In this document: positions 6,801-15,858 of the stretch, one piece after another
Numbering within the stretch: position 1 is the stretch's first letter
How the letters are laid out: each line of letters starts with the position of its first letter
Assembly: GCF_015356825.1 (NCBI RefSeq)
Contig: NZ_JAACYW010000020.1
Span: 1-64,000, forward strand
Source: Catenulispora rubra
Lineage (GTDB): Bacteria; Actinomycetota; Actinomycetes; Streptomycetales; Catenulisporaceae
Direction: 5' to 3'
Length of the DNA stretch: 64,000 nt
Program-made: the position numbers and the translations under genes
Notes under the pieces: generated by a model
What the model was told of the DNA's origin: nothing
Seen by the model: the letters and a program-made list of their open reading frames with translations, nothing else
The model's database searches: none

Positions 6801-7715
6801 GTGAGCTCCACCACGGGGACACTGATCCACAGCACGACGGCAACGCCGAGCGCGAGCGCGATGAGGAGCAGCGTGGCCAGCACGAGCAACAACGCGTCGG
6901 GCGGCACCGGTTCGGACTCCCGTTCCGGCAACGGATCCTCGCTGCGCTCGCACCGGCAGGGCATCCCGGAGGCCACGGTCGCGCGCCTCCCGGTCTACCT
7001 GCGAGCCCTGATAAGCATGCAGGAGCGGGGGATCATCACGGTCTCCAGCGAGGAGCTCGCGGTCTCGGCGGGGGTCAACTCCGCCAAGCTCCGCAAGGAC
7101 TTCTCCTACCTGGGCTCCTACGGCACCCGCGGCGTCGGGTACGAGGTGTCCTTCCTCGTCTACCAGATCTCCCGCGAACTCGGCCTGACCCAGGACTGGG
7201 CCGTGGCCATCATCGGCATCGGCAACCTGGGCCACGCCCTGGCCAACTACGGAGGGTTCGCCTCCCGCGGCTTCCGGGTGGCGGCCCTGTTCGACGCGGA
7301 CCCCGCCCTCACCGGCTCGGTGGTGGCCGGGGTGCGTGTCCGGCATACGGACGAACTGGAATCGGCGATCCGCGGCCTTGGAATCTCGATCTTCGTGATC
7401 TCCACCCCCGCCCCCGCCGCCCAGGACGTCGCCGACCGTCTGGTCGCGGCCGGGATCACCTCGATCCTGAACTTCGCCCCGGTGGTCTTGAACGTGCCCG
7501 AGGGGGTGGACGTGCGCAAGGTGGACCTGTCCATCGAGCTGCAGATCCTCGCCTTCCATGAGCAGCGCAAGGGCGGGCACGCGCTGCCGCAGGCCGGCGA
7601 GGAGCCGGCGGCCTCCGACGGCGGCGGGAAGACCGCCGGCGGACCGGCCGCGAGCGCCCCGCCCGACCGATCAGCGCTCGACCCTTCCTTGATCGACACC
7701 GGGATCCCCTCGTGA
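6801..7715 (+). CDS. rex: Redox-sensing transcriptional repressor Rex
   Basis: NADH-responsive repressor. The N-terminal winged helix is recognised by IPEATVARLPVYLRALISM and the recognition stretch SAGVNSAKLRKDFSYLGSYG. The Rossmann domain begins AVAIIGIGNLGHALANYGGF with the G-x-G-x-x-G dinucleotide fold. The C-terminal domain-swapped helix is seen in DLSIELQILAFHEQRK. The start is uncertain: the conserved part begins near 6960, while in-frame starts lie at GTG 6759, GTG 6801, ATG 6861 and GTG 6873. All give a Ser/Thr/Asn-rich N-terminal extension longer than the Streptomyces protein. The C-terminal tail is Gly/Ala/Pro-rich. The stop overlaps hemA by GTGA, so the genes are translationally coupled. 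Confidence 0.93.
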   Translation: MSSTTGTLIHSTTATPSASAMRSSVASTSNNASGGTGSDSRSGNGSSLRSHRQGIPEATVARLPVYLRALISMQERGIITVSSEELAVSAGVNSAKLRKDFSYLGSYGTRGVGYEVSFLVYQISRELGLTQDWAVAIIGIGNLGHALANYGGFASRGFRVAALFDADPALTGSVVAGVRVRHTDELESAIRGLGISIFVISTPAPAAQDVADRLVAAGITSILNFAPVVLNVPEGVDVRKVDLSIELQILAFHEQRKGGHALPQAGEEPAASDGGGKTAGGPAASAPPDRSALDPSLIDTGIPS

Positions 7716-9034
7716 GCCTTCTAGCCGTAGGACTGTCCCACCGGTCCGCACCCCACGCGCTCCTGGAGCGCGCGGCCCTGAGCACCGAGCGCACCGGCAA
7801 ACTCCTGGCCGACCTCGCCGCGTCGCCGAACGTGCACGAGGCCGCGGCCCTGGCCACCTGCAACCGCATCGAGGTCTACGCCGGCGTCGACAAGTTCCAT
7901 GCCGCGGTGACCGAGATCACCGAACTGCTCTGCTCGCACACCGGCGTCGAGCCCGGCGAGCTGACCCAGCACCTGTACGTGCACTACGACAACCGCGCGG
8001 TGCAGCACCTGTTCACCGTCGCCTGCGGCCTGGACTCGATGGTGGTCGGCGAGCCGCAGATCCTCGGCCAGATCCGCACCGCGCTGGCCACCGCCCAGGA
8101 CCACGGCACCGCCGGGCGCGCGCTGAACGACGCGATGCAGCAGGCGCTGCGGGTCGGCAAGCGCGCGCACAGCGAGACCGGCCTGGACCGGGCCGGGCAG
8201 TCGGTGGTGTCGGTCGCGCTGGACGCCGCCTACCAGGCGCTCGACGGCGACGGCCCGAACGACCTGCGGGTGCTGATCATCGGGGCCGGCTCGATGGCGG
8301 CGCTGGCCGCCGCGTCACTGAATCGCGCCGGGGTTCGTCATATGGTCGTGGCGAATCGGACCGAGGAGCGAGCCGAGCATCTGGCGGCGCAGTACGGCGG
8401 CGTCGCGGTGCCGATGGCCGAGATCGTGCCGGCGCTCGGCGAGGCCGACCTGGTGGTCGCCTGCACCGGCGCGCCCGGGCACGTGATCACCGGCGAGATG
8501 CTGAACCGAGCCGCGCACAGCCACCCGGTGGCGCTGGTCGACCTGGCGCTGCCGCGCGACGTCGACCCGGCGGTGCGCGAGCTGGCCGGGGTGCACGTCG
8601 TGGACCTGGAGCGGGTCGCCGAGGACGGCAGCGCGCAGGCCGCGGGCGCCGCGCAGGAGATAGCCGCGGTCCGCGACCTGGTGCTCGACGAGGTCGAGGC
8701 GTACGCCGCCGCGCAGCGCGCGGAGGCCGTCGCGCCGACCGTCGCGGCGCTGCGGGTGATGGCCGCCGACGTGGTCCGCGCCGAACTGGAGCGGCTGCGC
8801 GGCAAGACCCCGGCCCTGAGCGACAAGGACCGCGCCGAGGTCGAGCGGACCGTGCGGCGCGTCGTCGACAAACTTCTCCACGTGCCCACGGTGCGTGTGA
8901 AACAGCTCGCCGGCGCGCCCGGCGGGTCCTCCTACGCCGAGGCGCTGCGTGAGCTCTTCGGCCTCGATCCGGCCTCGGTGGAGGCCGTCAGCGCGGCGAA
9001 CGCCGCGGGCACGACGAATGAGGTGTCAGCATGA
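7712..9034 (+). CDS. hemA: Glutamyl-tRNA reductase HemA
   Basis: First committed enzyme of the C5 heme pathway; it reduces glutamyl-tRNA(Glu) to glutamate-1-semialdehyde with NADPH. The catalytic Cys50 lies in ALATCNRIEVYAG, and the substrate region includes GLSHRSAPHALLERA. The NADPH site is at about residues 190-206 (VLIIGAGSMAALAAASL). The C-terminal helical dimerisation domain follows (about 310-410). Length (440) is slightly above the usual 420-430 because of a polar tail. It starts with GTG inside the rex stop and ends in an ATGA overlap with hemC, forming a tight rex-hemA-hemC unit. Confidence 0.96.
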   Translation: MSLLAVGLSHRSAPHALLERAALSTERTGKLLADLAASPNVHEAAALATCNRIEVYAGVDKFHAAVTEITELLCSHTGVEPGELTQHLYVHYDNRAVQHLFTVACGLDSMVVGEPQILGQIRTALATAQDHGTAGRALNDAMQQALRVGKRAHSETGLDRAGQSVVSVALDAAYQALDGDGPNDLRVLIIGAGSMAALAAASLNRAGVRHMVVANRTEERAEHLAAQYGGVAVPMAEIVPALGEADLVVACTGAPGHVITGEMLNRAAHSHPVALVDLALPRDVDPAVRELAGVHVVDLERVAEDGSAQAAGAAQEIAAVRDLVLDEVEAYAAAQRAEAVAPTVAALRVMAADVVRAELERLRGKTPALSDKDRAEVERTVRRVVDKLLHVPTVRVKQLAGAPGGSSYAEALRELFGLDPASVEAVSAANAAGTTNEVSA

Positions 9035-9984
9035 GCGGGACTCCGGCGGACCAAGGATCGCCAGCGCCCGGTCCCGGCGGGGCGTTACGGCTGGGCACGC
9101 GCGCCAGCGCCCTGGCCCTGGCCCAGTCCGGGATGGTCGCCGAGGCGTTGACCGCGGCCACCGGGCGCTCCGTGGAGCTCGTCCACGTGACCACCTACGG
9201 GGACACCTCGCGCGAGGCCCTGTCCGTGATCGGCGGGACCGGCGTGTTCGTCAACGCCCTGCGGGACGCGCTGTACGCGGATGAGATCGACTTCGCGGTG
9301 CACTCGCTCAAGGACCTGCCGACCGCGGCGCCCGAGGGCCTGCACCTGGCGGCGGTGACCGAGCGCGCGGCGGTGAACGACGCGCTGGTGGCGCGGGACG
9401 GCCTGAAGTTGGCCGACCTGCCCGCCGGGGCGAAGGTCGGGACCGGCGCGGCGCGCCGGATGGCGCTGCTGAGGATGATCCGGCCGGACCTGGAGGTCGT
9501 GCCGATCCGCGGCAACGTCGACACCCGGGTGAAGCACGTGAGCTCCGGCACCCTGGACGCGGTCGTGGTGGCGCTGGCCGGACTGCAGCGGCTGGGCCGC
9601 GCCGAGGAGGCCACCGAGGTCTTCGGACCCGACGTGATGCTGCCCTCGCCGGGGCAGGGCGCGCTGGCCGTGGAGTGCAGGGACGACGAGCTGGCCGGTG
9701 TGCTCGCGGTGCTGGACGCGCCGCTCACCCGGGCCGCGGTGGTCGCCGAGCGCACGATGCTGGCGGTGCTGGAGGCCGGGTGCTCGGCTCCGGTGGGCGG
9801 CCACGCGGTCGTCTCCGATGACAACGTTTTGTCGTTGACCGGCCTGGTTGCTACCGTCAGCGGGTCCCGCGGCCTGCGGCTTTCCGACAGCGGAGCGGTG
9901 TCCGAGCCGGAGGCCCTGGGACGGCGGGTGGCCGAGGCGCTGCTCGCCGAGGGCGCGGCCGAGCTGATGGAGGCCGGCGCGTGA
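9031..9984 (+). CDS. hemC: Porphobilinogen deaminase (hydroxymethylbilane synthase) HemC
   Basis: Polymerises four porphobilinogen molecules to hydroxymethylbilane. Typical stretches are LRLGTRASALALAQSGMVAE at the N-terminus, HSLKDLPT with the catalytic Asp-containing loop, and the Arg-rich site GTGAARRMALL followed by IRGNVDTRVK. The dipyrromethane cofactor would attach to Cys251 in VLEAGCSAPVGG. Length 317 fits the family. It is coupled to hemA by ATGA at its start and has an in-frame GTGA overlap at its end with the extended hemD frame. Confidence 0.96.
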   Translation: MSGTPADQGSPAPGPGGALRLGTRASALALAQSGMVAEALTAATGRSVELVHVTTYGDTSREALSVIGGTGVFVNALRDALYADEIDFAVHSLKDLPTAAPEGLHLAAVTERAAVNDALVARDGLKLADLPAGAKVGTGAARRMALLRMIRPDLEVVPIRGNVDTRVKHVSSGTLDAVVVALAGLQRLGRAEEATEVFGPDVMLPSPGQGALAVECRDDELAGVLAVLDAPLTRAAVVAERTMLAVLEAGCSAPVGGHAVVSDDNVLSLTGLVATVSGSRGLRLSDSGAVSEPEALGRRVAEALLAEGAAELMEAGA

Positions 9985-10085
9985 CGGAGCTGGTGAAGGT
10001 ACTCGAAGTCCTGGAGGGCGCCGGAGGCGGCGTCCGGGGGGTTTCCGCGCAAGATGAGAAGACGGACGGTGGGGGTGAGGCAGGC

Positions 10086-11768
10086 ATGGTGACGACTACT
10101 CAGCGAGGTTCGGCCTCTGCGCTCGATACCTGTGCGACGACGGCGCTTCTGGCCTTCGTCGGTGCCGGCCCCGGGGACCCGGAGCTGCTGACCCTGCGCG
10201 CGGTGACGCTGTTGCAGGGCGCTGACGTGATCGCCGCCGAGGCCGGGCTGCTGGCGCGGCTGGCCACCCACCTGAACCCGGACGCCACCCTGGTGCCGGT
10301 GGTGGAGAGCGAGCGCGGCGAGCTGGGCGAGCTCGGGGACGCGACGGTGTCGCTGACCCCGGCCTCGCGGATGAAGAACCTGCTGACCGAGGTCTCCGCC
10401 GGCCGCCGGGTGGTGCGCCTGACCTCCGGCGACCCGGGCCTGTCCGGCGTGGTGGCGGCCGAGGCCGCGCTGTGCGCCAAGGCCGGCGTGGTCTACGAGA
10501 TCGTCCCCGGCGTCGCGGTCTCCACCGCGGTGCCGCTGTACGCCGGCATCCCGCTGGGCCGCTCCTCGGGCCAGGGCGGCATCCGGATCCGGTCGCTGGC
10601 CGACGTCGCGGACTCGGCCGGCAAGCCCGGCGCCGGACCGCTCGGCGCGCACGAGACCCTGGTGATGGTGGGCCCGGCGCACCTGCTGGAGGCGGCCGCG
10701 GCCGCGCTGCAGGCGACCGGTCTGGCCAAGGCGACCACCCCGGTCGCGGTGACCGCCGACGGCTCGATGACCACCCAGCGCACGGTGGGCTCCACCCTGG
10801 CCCGGGTCGCGATCGAGGCCTCGGCGCTGATCGCGGCCGGCGGCGAGGTGGTCGTGGTGGTCGGCGCCGCCGTGGCCGACCGGGCCGCGCTGTCCTGGTA
10901 CGAGACCAAGCCGCTGTTCGGCTGGAAGGTCCTGGTGCCGCGGACCAAGGAGCAGGCCGAGGGCCTGTCCAACCGGCTGCGCACCTACGGCGCGGTCTCG
11001 CACGAGGTGCCGACCATCGCCGTGGAGCCGCCGCGCACCCCGCAGCAGATGGAGCGGGCCGTCAAGGGCCTGGTGACCGGCCGCTACGAGTGGGTCGCGT
11101 TCACGTCGCAGAACGCTGTGAAGGCGATCCGCGAGAAGTTCGAGGAGTACGGCCTGGACGCCCGGGCGTTCGCCGGGATAAAGGTCGCGGCGGTCGGCGA
11201 GCAGACGGCGCAGGCCCTGGTGGCCTTCGGCGTGCAGCCGGACCTGGTGCCCTCCGGCGACCAGTCGGCGGCCGGGCTGCTGGAGGACTTCCCGGCCTAC
11301 GACCCGGTCTTCGACCCGATCGAGCGGGTCTTCCTGCCGCGGGCCGACATCGCCACCGACACGCTCATCGCCGGCCTGATCGAGCTGGGCTGGGAGGTGG
11401 ACGACGTGACCGCCTACCGCACGGTGCGCGCCGCGCCGCCGCCGGCCGAGGTCCGGGAGGCGATCAAGGGCGGCGGCTTCGACGCGGTCCTGTTCACCTC
11501 CTCCTCCACGGTCCGCAACCTGGTCGGCATCGCCGGCAAGCCGCACGCGGCGACCGTGATCGCCTGCATCGGCCCGCAGACCGCGAAGACCGCCGAGGAG
11601 CACGGCCTGCGCGTGGACGTCATGGCGCCCTCGGCGTCGGTGACCGCGCTGGCCGACGCGCTGGCCGCGTTCGGCGAGACCCGGCGGCTCTCGGCGCTGA
11701 CCGCCGGCGAGCCGCTGTACCGGCCCTCCGAGCGCAGGCCAGGCGGACGGCGGCGGTCCGCGCGCTGA
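10086..11768 (+). CDS. hemD: Uroporphyrinogen-III C-methyltransferase / uroporphyrinogen-III synthase fusion
   Basis: Two-domain enzyme as found in Streptomyces heme operons. The N-terminal half is SAM uroporphyrinogen methyltransferase-like (AFVGAGPGDPELLTLRAV, then LTSGDPGLSGV and EIVPGVAVSTA) and would feed siroheme/cobalamin. The C-terminal half is HemD-like, from about GWKVLVPRTKEQAEGLSNRL to VIACIGPQTAKTAEEHGL, and makes uroporphyrinogen III. In the methyltransferase half some classic CobA residues are altered (GIPLGRSS instead of the usual GIPLTHR), so its methyl-transfer activity is less certain. I chose ATG 10086 because it has a ribosome-binding site (GGTGAGG) and matches the usual domain start. 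A GTG at 9981 overlapping hemC would add 35 atypical residues. Confidence 0.9.
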   Translation: MVTTTQRGSASALDTCATTALLAFVGAGPGDPELLTLRAVTLLQGADVIAAEAGLLARLATHLNPDATLVPVVESERGELGELGDATVSLTPASRMKNLLTEVSAGRRVVRLTSGDPGLSGVVAAEAALCAKAGVVYEIVPGVAVSTAVPLYAGIPLGRSSGQGGIRIRSLADVADSAGKPGAGPLGAHETLVMVGPAHLLEAAAAALQATGLAKATTPVAVTADGSMTTQRTVGSTLARVAIEASALIAAGGEVVVVVGAAVADRAALSWYETKPLFGWKVLVPRTKEQAEGLSNRLRTYGAVSHEVPTIAVEPPRTPQQMERAVKGLVTGRYEWVAFTSQNAVKAIREKFEEYGLDARAFAGIKVAAVGEQTAQALVAFGVQPDLVPSGDQSAAGLLEDFPAYDPVFDPIERVFLPRADIATDTLIAGLIELGWEVDDVTAYRTVRAAPPPAEVREAIKGGGFDAVLFTSSSTVRNLVGIAGKPHAATVIACIGPQTAKTAEEHGLRVDVMAPSASVTALADALAAFGETRRLSALTAGEPLYRPSERRPGGRRRSAR

Positions 11769-11844
11769 TCTCGCGCTGATCTCGTGCCGGGCTCGCCGCG
11801 GCGATGAGTTGCGCCCGTGGGGCGGAAGTGGTCAGGTAGTCGCT

Positions 11845-12303
11845 ATGAGCAGTGGCTTCGCGGACGACGTCTATTTGCCGCAGCCGGATCCGGACGCCCA
11901 GGATCCGCTGGAGCAGTTGGACGGCTCCGACACGTTGATCCCGGGCCCTGACGAACTGGACACCGGCTACTCCCCGCCGGAGCGGCCGATGGCGCTGCGC
12001 GACTCGGAGACCATGGACGAGCGCCTGGCCGAGGAGAACCCCGACGTCGAGGACCTGCCGGAGGACTGGGACGGGCTCGGCGACTACGCCGGCGGCGACG
12101 GCGAGCTGCTGGGCGACCAGGTCGGCGGCCGGCGGTCCGGCCGGCTGGTGGCGCCGGACGAGGGCTCGCACTCCGGGGGCAACGCCGATCTGTCGGCGCA
12201 GGACGTCGGGATCGACGGCGGTGCGGCCTCGGCTGAGGAGGCCGCGATGCACCTGGTCGACGACGAGGAACTGGACGAGGAGTTCGACGACGCCGTCGAC
12301 TGA
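11845..12303 (+). CDS. DUF5709-type acidic protein
   Basis: Strongly acidic protein of about 152 residues, rich in Asp, Glu, Gly and Pro and with no membrane segment. The start MSSGFADDVYLPQPD at ATG 11845 follows a short spacer after hemD; an upstream in-frame start at 11809 gives a poor N-terminus. Motifs such as LDYSL are absent, but the pattern of DTGYSPPERP and DERLAEENPD is typical of the actinobacterial DUF5709 group. No function is known for that family. It sits between hemD and hemB on the same strand, so it is probably in the heme transcript. Confidence 0.7.
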   Translation: MSSGFADDVYLPQPDPDAQDPLEQLDGSDTLIPGPDELDTGYSPPERPMALRDSETMDERLAEENPDVEDLPEDWDGLGDYAGGDGELLGDQVGGRRSGRLVAPDEGSHSGGNADLSAQDVGIDGGAASAEEAAMHLVDDEELDEEFDDAVD

Positions 12304-12450
12304 GCTGTGCCGGACTGTGTGGGGCTGAGCTGGACTGGGCTGGTTCGCGGGAATCCGATCTTCCGGCGGGCCGTGGCGTCCGCCACAACGTCTCCCACAG
12401 AGCACGTAGGCACGTCTCGCGCGCGAATGACCGCGAGTACCCTCAAATGT

Positions 12451-13422
12451 ATGAGCTTCCCGCTGGACCGCCCGCGCCGCCTGCGCACCACCCCCGCCAT
12501 GCGCCGCCTGGCCGCCGAGACCCGTCTGCACCCCGCCGACTTCATCCTCCCGGTCTTCGTCAAGGAGACGGTGAGCGAGCCGACGCCGATCGCGTCGATG
12601 CCCGGCGTCCTGCAGCACACCCTGGCCTCGGTGCGGAAGGCGGCGGCGGAGGCGGTCGCCGAGGGGCTCGGCGGCATCATGATCTACGCGATCCCCGCCG
12701 AGAAGGACGCGCGCGGAACGCTGGGCACCGATCCGCACGGGATCCTGCAGCGCGCGATCTCGGAAGTCCGCGACGAGGTCGGCGACAGCATCGTGACGAT
12801 GTCGGACCTGTGTCTGGACGAATTCACCGATCACGGACATTGCGGCGTCCTCCGGGAAGACGGCACCGTCGACAATGACGCCACTTTGGAACGTTATGCG
12901 GAAATGGCGGTCCGGCAGGCGGAAGCCGGCGTCCATATGGTCGGCCCGAGCGGGATGATGGACGGACAAGTCGGTGTCGTCCGCCGCGCATTGGACGAAT
13001 CGGGCTTCCAGGACACCGGGATCCTCGCCTATTCCGCGAAATACGCCAGCGCCTTCTACGGTCCGTTCCGCGACGCCGTGGAGTCCAGCCTCAAGGGCGA
13101 CCGCCGCACTTATCAGCAGGATCCGGCCAATGCCCGCGAATCCCTGCGCGAAGTCCGCCTCGATATCGAGGAGGGCGCGGACATGGTCATGGTCAAGCCC
13201 GCCATGTCCTATCTGGACATCGTCCGCCAGGTCGCGGACGCGGTCGAGGTCCCGGTGGCCGCCTACCAGGTCTCCGGCGAGTACTCGATGGTCGAGGCCG
13301 CGGCCGCCAACGGCTGGCTGGACCGGGAGCGGACCATCCTGGAGACCTTGACCTCGGTGCGCCGGGCCGGCGCCACGTCTGTCCTGACTTACTGGGCCGT
13401 GGAAGCTGCGCGAATGCTTTAG
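12451..13422 (+). CDS. hemB: Delta-aminolevulinic acid dehydratase HemB
   Basis: Condenses two 5-aminolevulinate molecules to porphobilinogen. The two active-site lysines are visible in [16 protein letters not shown] and in [14 protein letters not shown]. The metal-binding loop reads [15 protein letters not shown]: it keeps two of the three Cys of zinc enzymes and has Asp at the middle position, a mixed type also seen in Streptomyces. Family start is [20 protein letters not shown] at ATG 12451; a longer in-frame extension to 12307 is not supported. The gene ends the heme block; no clear terminator hairpin directly follows. Confidence 0.96.
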   Translation: MSFPLDRPRRLRTTPAMRRLAAETRLHPADFILPVFVKETVSEPTPIASMPGVLQHTLASVRKAAAEAVAEGLGGIMIYAIPAEKDARGTLGTDPHGILQRAISEVRDEVGDSIVTMSDLCLDEFTDHGHCGVLREDGTVDNDATLERYAEMAVRQAEAGVHMVGPSGMMDGQVGVVRRALDESGFQDTGILAYSAKYASAFYGPFRDAVESSLKGDRRTYQQDPANARESLREVRLDIEEGADMVMVKPAMSYLDIVRQVADAVEVPVAAYQVSGEYSMVEAAAANGWLDRERTILETLTSVRRAGATSVLTYWAVEAARML

Positions 13423-13883
13423 GAACAAGTGTCCCGCCTCGGGACATCCCCTCCTGCGAACCCCCTCATCCCTTGCCGGACCCTTGCCGGGCCCCAGGTG
13501 CGGGATGCGGGGGTTCGTCTGGTCTCGGGAGGGCGTTCCATACAGTGGTAATACCTGGATATCGACGGCGCTGCGGACGCTACCGGTTCACCTGCGGCAA
13601 CAGGTGAACGATCTTGGAATTTCAAGATCGGCGACAGTTGTGAGTCGATCTTGTTAAATTCCCTCGGCAGGCATACCTAGCAGGTCCGTAGGTCATTTGA
13701 CATCGATTTTGTTGCCGATCCGTGATCGCTTTTCCCCCTATGTTGGGCCACTGTATGCAGGAGTGGTCGTGAGCCACCCTCGGCGCCACTGCCTGTCTTT
13801 CGCCGTGCTGTCGGCTGCGCTCACAACCGCGACCGGCCCGGATCCACACACCGAGCCGGCTCCGTCGAAGGGGAGGGCTCTTG
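13423..13883. promoter_or_regulatory. Leader/promoter region of first peptide ABC operon
   Basis: 461 bp without a gene between hemB and the first substrate-binding protein gene, AT-richer than the rest. It holds two adjacent hairpins (13587-13630, listed separately). After them is a possible promoter TTGTTA (13651-13656) - 17 bp - TACCTA (13674-13679), and an isolated perfect -35 hexamer TTGACA at 13697-13702 whose -10 partner is not obvious. The ribosome-binding site GGGAGG is at 13871-13876. Confidence 0.4.
13587..13630. repeat. Twin adjacent hairpins
   Basis: Two perfect 8-bp inverted repeats abut without a gap. The first is TTCACCTG-CGGCAA-CAGGTGAA (13587-13608). The second is CGATCTTG-GAATTT-CAAGATCG (13609-13630). 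Each has a 6-nt loop and spans 22 bp. They could be paired operators or a leader RNA structure ahead of the ABC transporter operon. Confidence 0.6.
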
Positions 13884-15815
13884 ATGGCCGTCAGAAATAC
13901 TCGAAAAGTCGTGGCGATGGCAGGTGTCATCGCTGTTCTCGCGTCCGCCGCAGCATGTGGGAGCTCGAAGAAGAGCTCCAGCGGCAACAGCGCGACGAAC
14001 CCGGTCACCACGGCGACCAGCTCCAGTGCGCCGATCAAGCCTGGCGGCACCGCGCACGTCTCGGAGTGGCCCCCCGGGTCGAGCCCGAACGCGATCTGGC
14101 CGTTCATGACCAGCAGCCAGCTGAGCACCCAGAACGCGGGCCAGTTCCAGTACTACTTCTACCGCCCGCTGTACTTCGTCGGCCTGAACGACAAGCTGGC
14201 CGTGAACTACGACATGGGTCCGGCCTCCCAGCCGACCTGGAGCTCCGACGGCCTGACCGTCACCGTCCCGCTGAAGTCGACCTGGGGCTGGAGCAACGGC
14301 GAGAAGGTCACCGGCCAGGACGTGCAGTTCTGGCTGAACATGCTGAAGGCCGAGGAGAAGCAGTCGGGCTACTACAGCCCGCCGAACCAGGCCGCCGCGG
14401 TCAACTACCTGCCGGACAACATCAAGTCCACCTCGGTGACCGACTCCGGCATCAGCATCACGTTCGACCAGCAGTACAACCAGAACTACATCATCGGCAA
14501 CGCCTTCCAGACGGTCACGCCGATGCCGCTCGCCTGGGACGTCACCGACGCCAAGGGCACCAAGGGCAAGTGCTCGACGGACACCCTGACCTCCCCGACG
14601 CTGCAGGCTGACTGCGACGCGGTGTTCAAGTACCTGAACGCGGCCGGCCAGGACGTCAAGAGCTTCGCGACCAACCCGCTGTGGAAGATCGTCGACGGCC
14701 CGTGGGTCCTGAACTCCTTCAACGCCACCTCCGGTGCGTTCACCATCGTGCCGAACACCAAGTTCACCGGTGAGCACAAGCCGTACCTGAACGAGGTCGA
14801 CTTCGACTCCTTCCAGAGCCCGGACGCGGAGTGGACGGTCCTGAAGGCCGGCAGCACCGGTACGAACGCGCTGCAGATCGGTGTGTTCCCGAGCGCGGAC
14901 ACGCCGCATTACAACGGAAGCGACCTGCAGGCGGGCAACCCGCTGGTGAGCTCCGGCTACAGCGTCGAGAAGGGCGCGCTGCTGGACTCGATCGGCTACT
15001 ACCAGCTGAACTTCGGTTCCAAGAACCACGGGAACCTGTTCAAGCAGGCGTACTTCACCAAGGCGCTGCAGGACGAGATGGACCAGCAGGGCGCCATCAA
15101 CGGTCCGTACAAGGGCTGGGGCTACCAGACGACCGGCGTCGTGCCGGGGTTCCCGGAGGGCAACACGCTGTCCCCGGCCGCCAAGTCCGCCGCGGCCAAG
15201 TACGACCCGGCCGAGGCCAAGGCCGTCATGACCGCTCACGGCTGGGACCTGTCGACGACCCCGGCGACCTGCAAGACCCCGGGTACCGGTGACACCCAGT
15301 GCGGTGCGGGCATCAACGCCGGCGACAAGGCCCAGTTCACGCTGGAGTACCCGTCCTCGCACCCGGCCATGGACACCATGCTGGCCGCCTACAAGCAGGC
15401 CGCGGCCGGTGCCGGCATCGCCGTCAACCTGGTGACCAAGACCCAGAACACCCTCGGCGGCGAGCTGACCGCCTGCTCCACCACCACCCCGGCCGGCTGC
15501 CAGTGGGACGCGATCCTGTACGGCGGCTGGGTCTTCTCCCTGCTGCCGACCACCGACTCGCTCCTGACCACCGGTGCCGGCTCGAACATCTTCTCCTTCT
15601 CGGACCCGAAGTTCGACGCCGCGGTGGCCAAGACGATCAAGAGCAGCGACCCGCAGGCCTGGTACGACTACGAGGCCTACGCGGCCAGCATCTCGCTGCC
15701 GCTGATCTGGATGCACAACGACATCTGGGCCTGGGCCGTGGCGAAGAACTTCCACGACTCCGGTCAGGACGCCTTCCAGGGCTTCGAGCCTGAGTTCTGG
15801 TACTACACCCAGTGA
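13884..15815 (+). CDS. ABC transporter substrate-binding lipoprotein (family 5, peptide type)
   Basis: Extracytoplasmic solute-binding protein of the Dpp/Opp/Nik class (SBP_bac_5). The N-terminus has a basic start, hydrophobic core (VVAMAGVIAVLASA) and lipobox-like cleavage before Cys25, followed by a Ser/Thr-rich linker. The domain starts with the usual beta-strand after GGTAHVSEWPPGSSPNAIWP, and the family pattern continues through LKSTWGWSNGEKVTGQDVQF. Length of about 643 is at the long end of the family. Start is ATG 13884 with GGGAGG 7 bp upstream; TTG 13881 is an alternative. It is the first gene of an SBP-permease-permease-ATPase operon. The ligand is probably an oligopeptide but cannot be read from sequence. 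Confidence 0.9.
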   Translation: MAVRNTRKVVAMAGVIAVLASAAACGSSKKSSSGNSATNPVTTATSSSAPIKPGGTAHVSEWPPGSSPNAIWPFMTSSQLSTQNAGQFQYYFYRPLYFVGLNDKLAVNYDMGPASQPTWSSDGLTVTVPLKSTWGWSNGEKVTGQDVQFWLNMLKAEEKQSGYYSPPNQAAAVNYLPDNIKSTSVTDSGISITFDQQYNQNYIIGNAFQTVTPMPLAWDVTDAKGTKGKCSTDTLTSPTLQADCDAVFKYLNAAGQDVKSFATNPLWKIVDGPWVLNSFNATSGAFTIVPNTKFTGEHKPYLNEVDFDSFQSPDAEWTVLKAGSTGTNALQIGVFPSADTPHYNGSDLQAGNPLVSSGYSVEKGALLDSIGYYQLNFGSKNHGNLFKQAYFTKALQDEMDQQGAINGPYKGWGYQTTGVVPGFPEGNTLSPAAKSAAAKYDPAEAKAVMTAHGWDLSTTPATCKTPGTGDTQCGAGINAGDKAQFTLEYPSSHPAMDTMLAAYKQAAAGAGIAVNLVTKTQNTLGGELTACSTTTPAGCQWDAILYGGWVFSLLPTTDSLLTTGAGSNIFSFSDPKFDAAVAKTIKSSDPQAWYDYEAYAASISLPLIWMHNDIWAWAVAKNFHDSGQDAFQGFEPEFWYYTQ

Positions 15816-15858
15816 TCCACCGCACTGACGTCACCGCGACCCCCGGCGGGGGGTCGCG

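Noticed and set aside
6698-6976. Minus-strand 92-residue frame with a clear-looking hydrophobic segment
   Set aside because: It is the antisense of the Ser/Thr-rich start of rex. Frames sharing third positions turn AGC/ACG runs into Leu/Val codons, so the membrane-like look is a mirror artefact.
9195-11603. 802-residue minus-strand frame opposite hemC-hemD
   Set aside because: It is antisense to firmly identified heme genes and has no recognisable motif.
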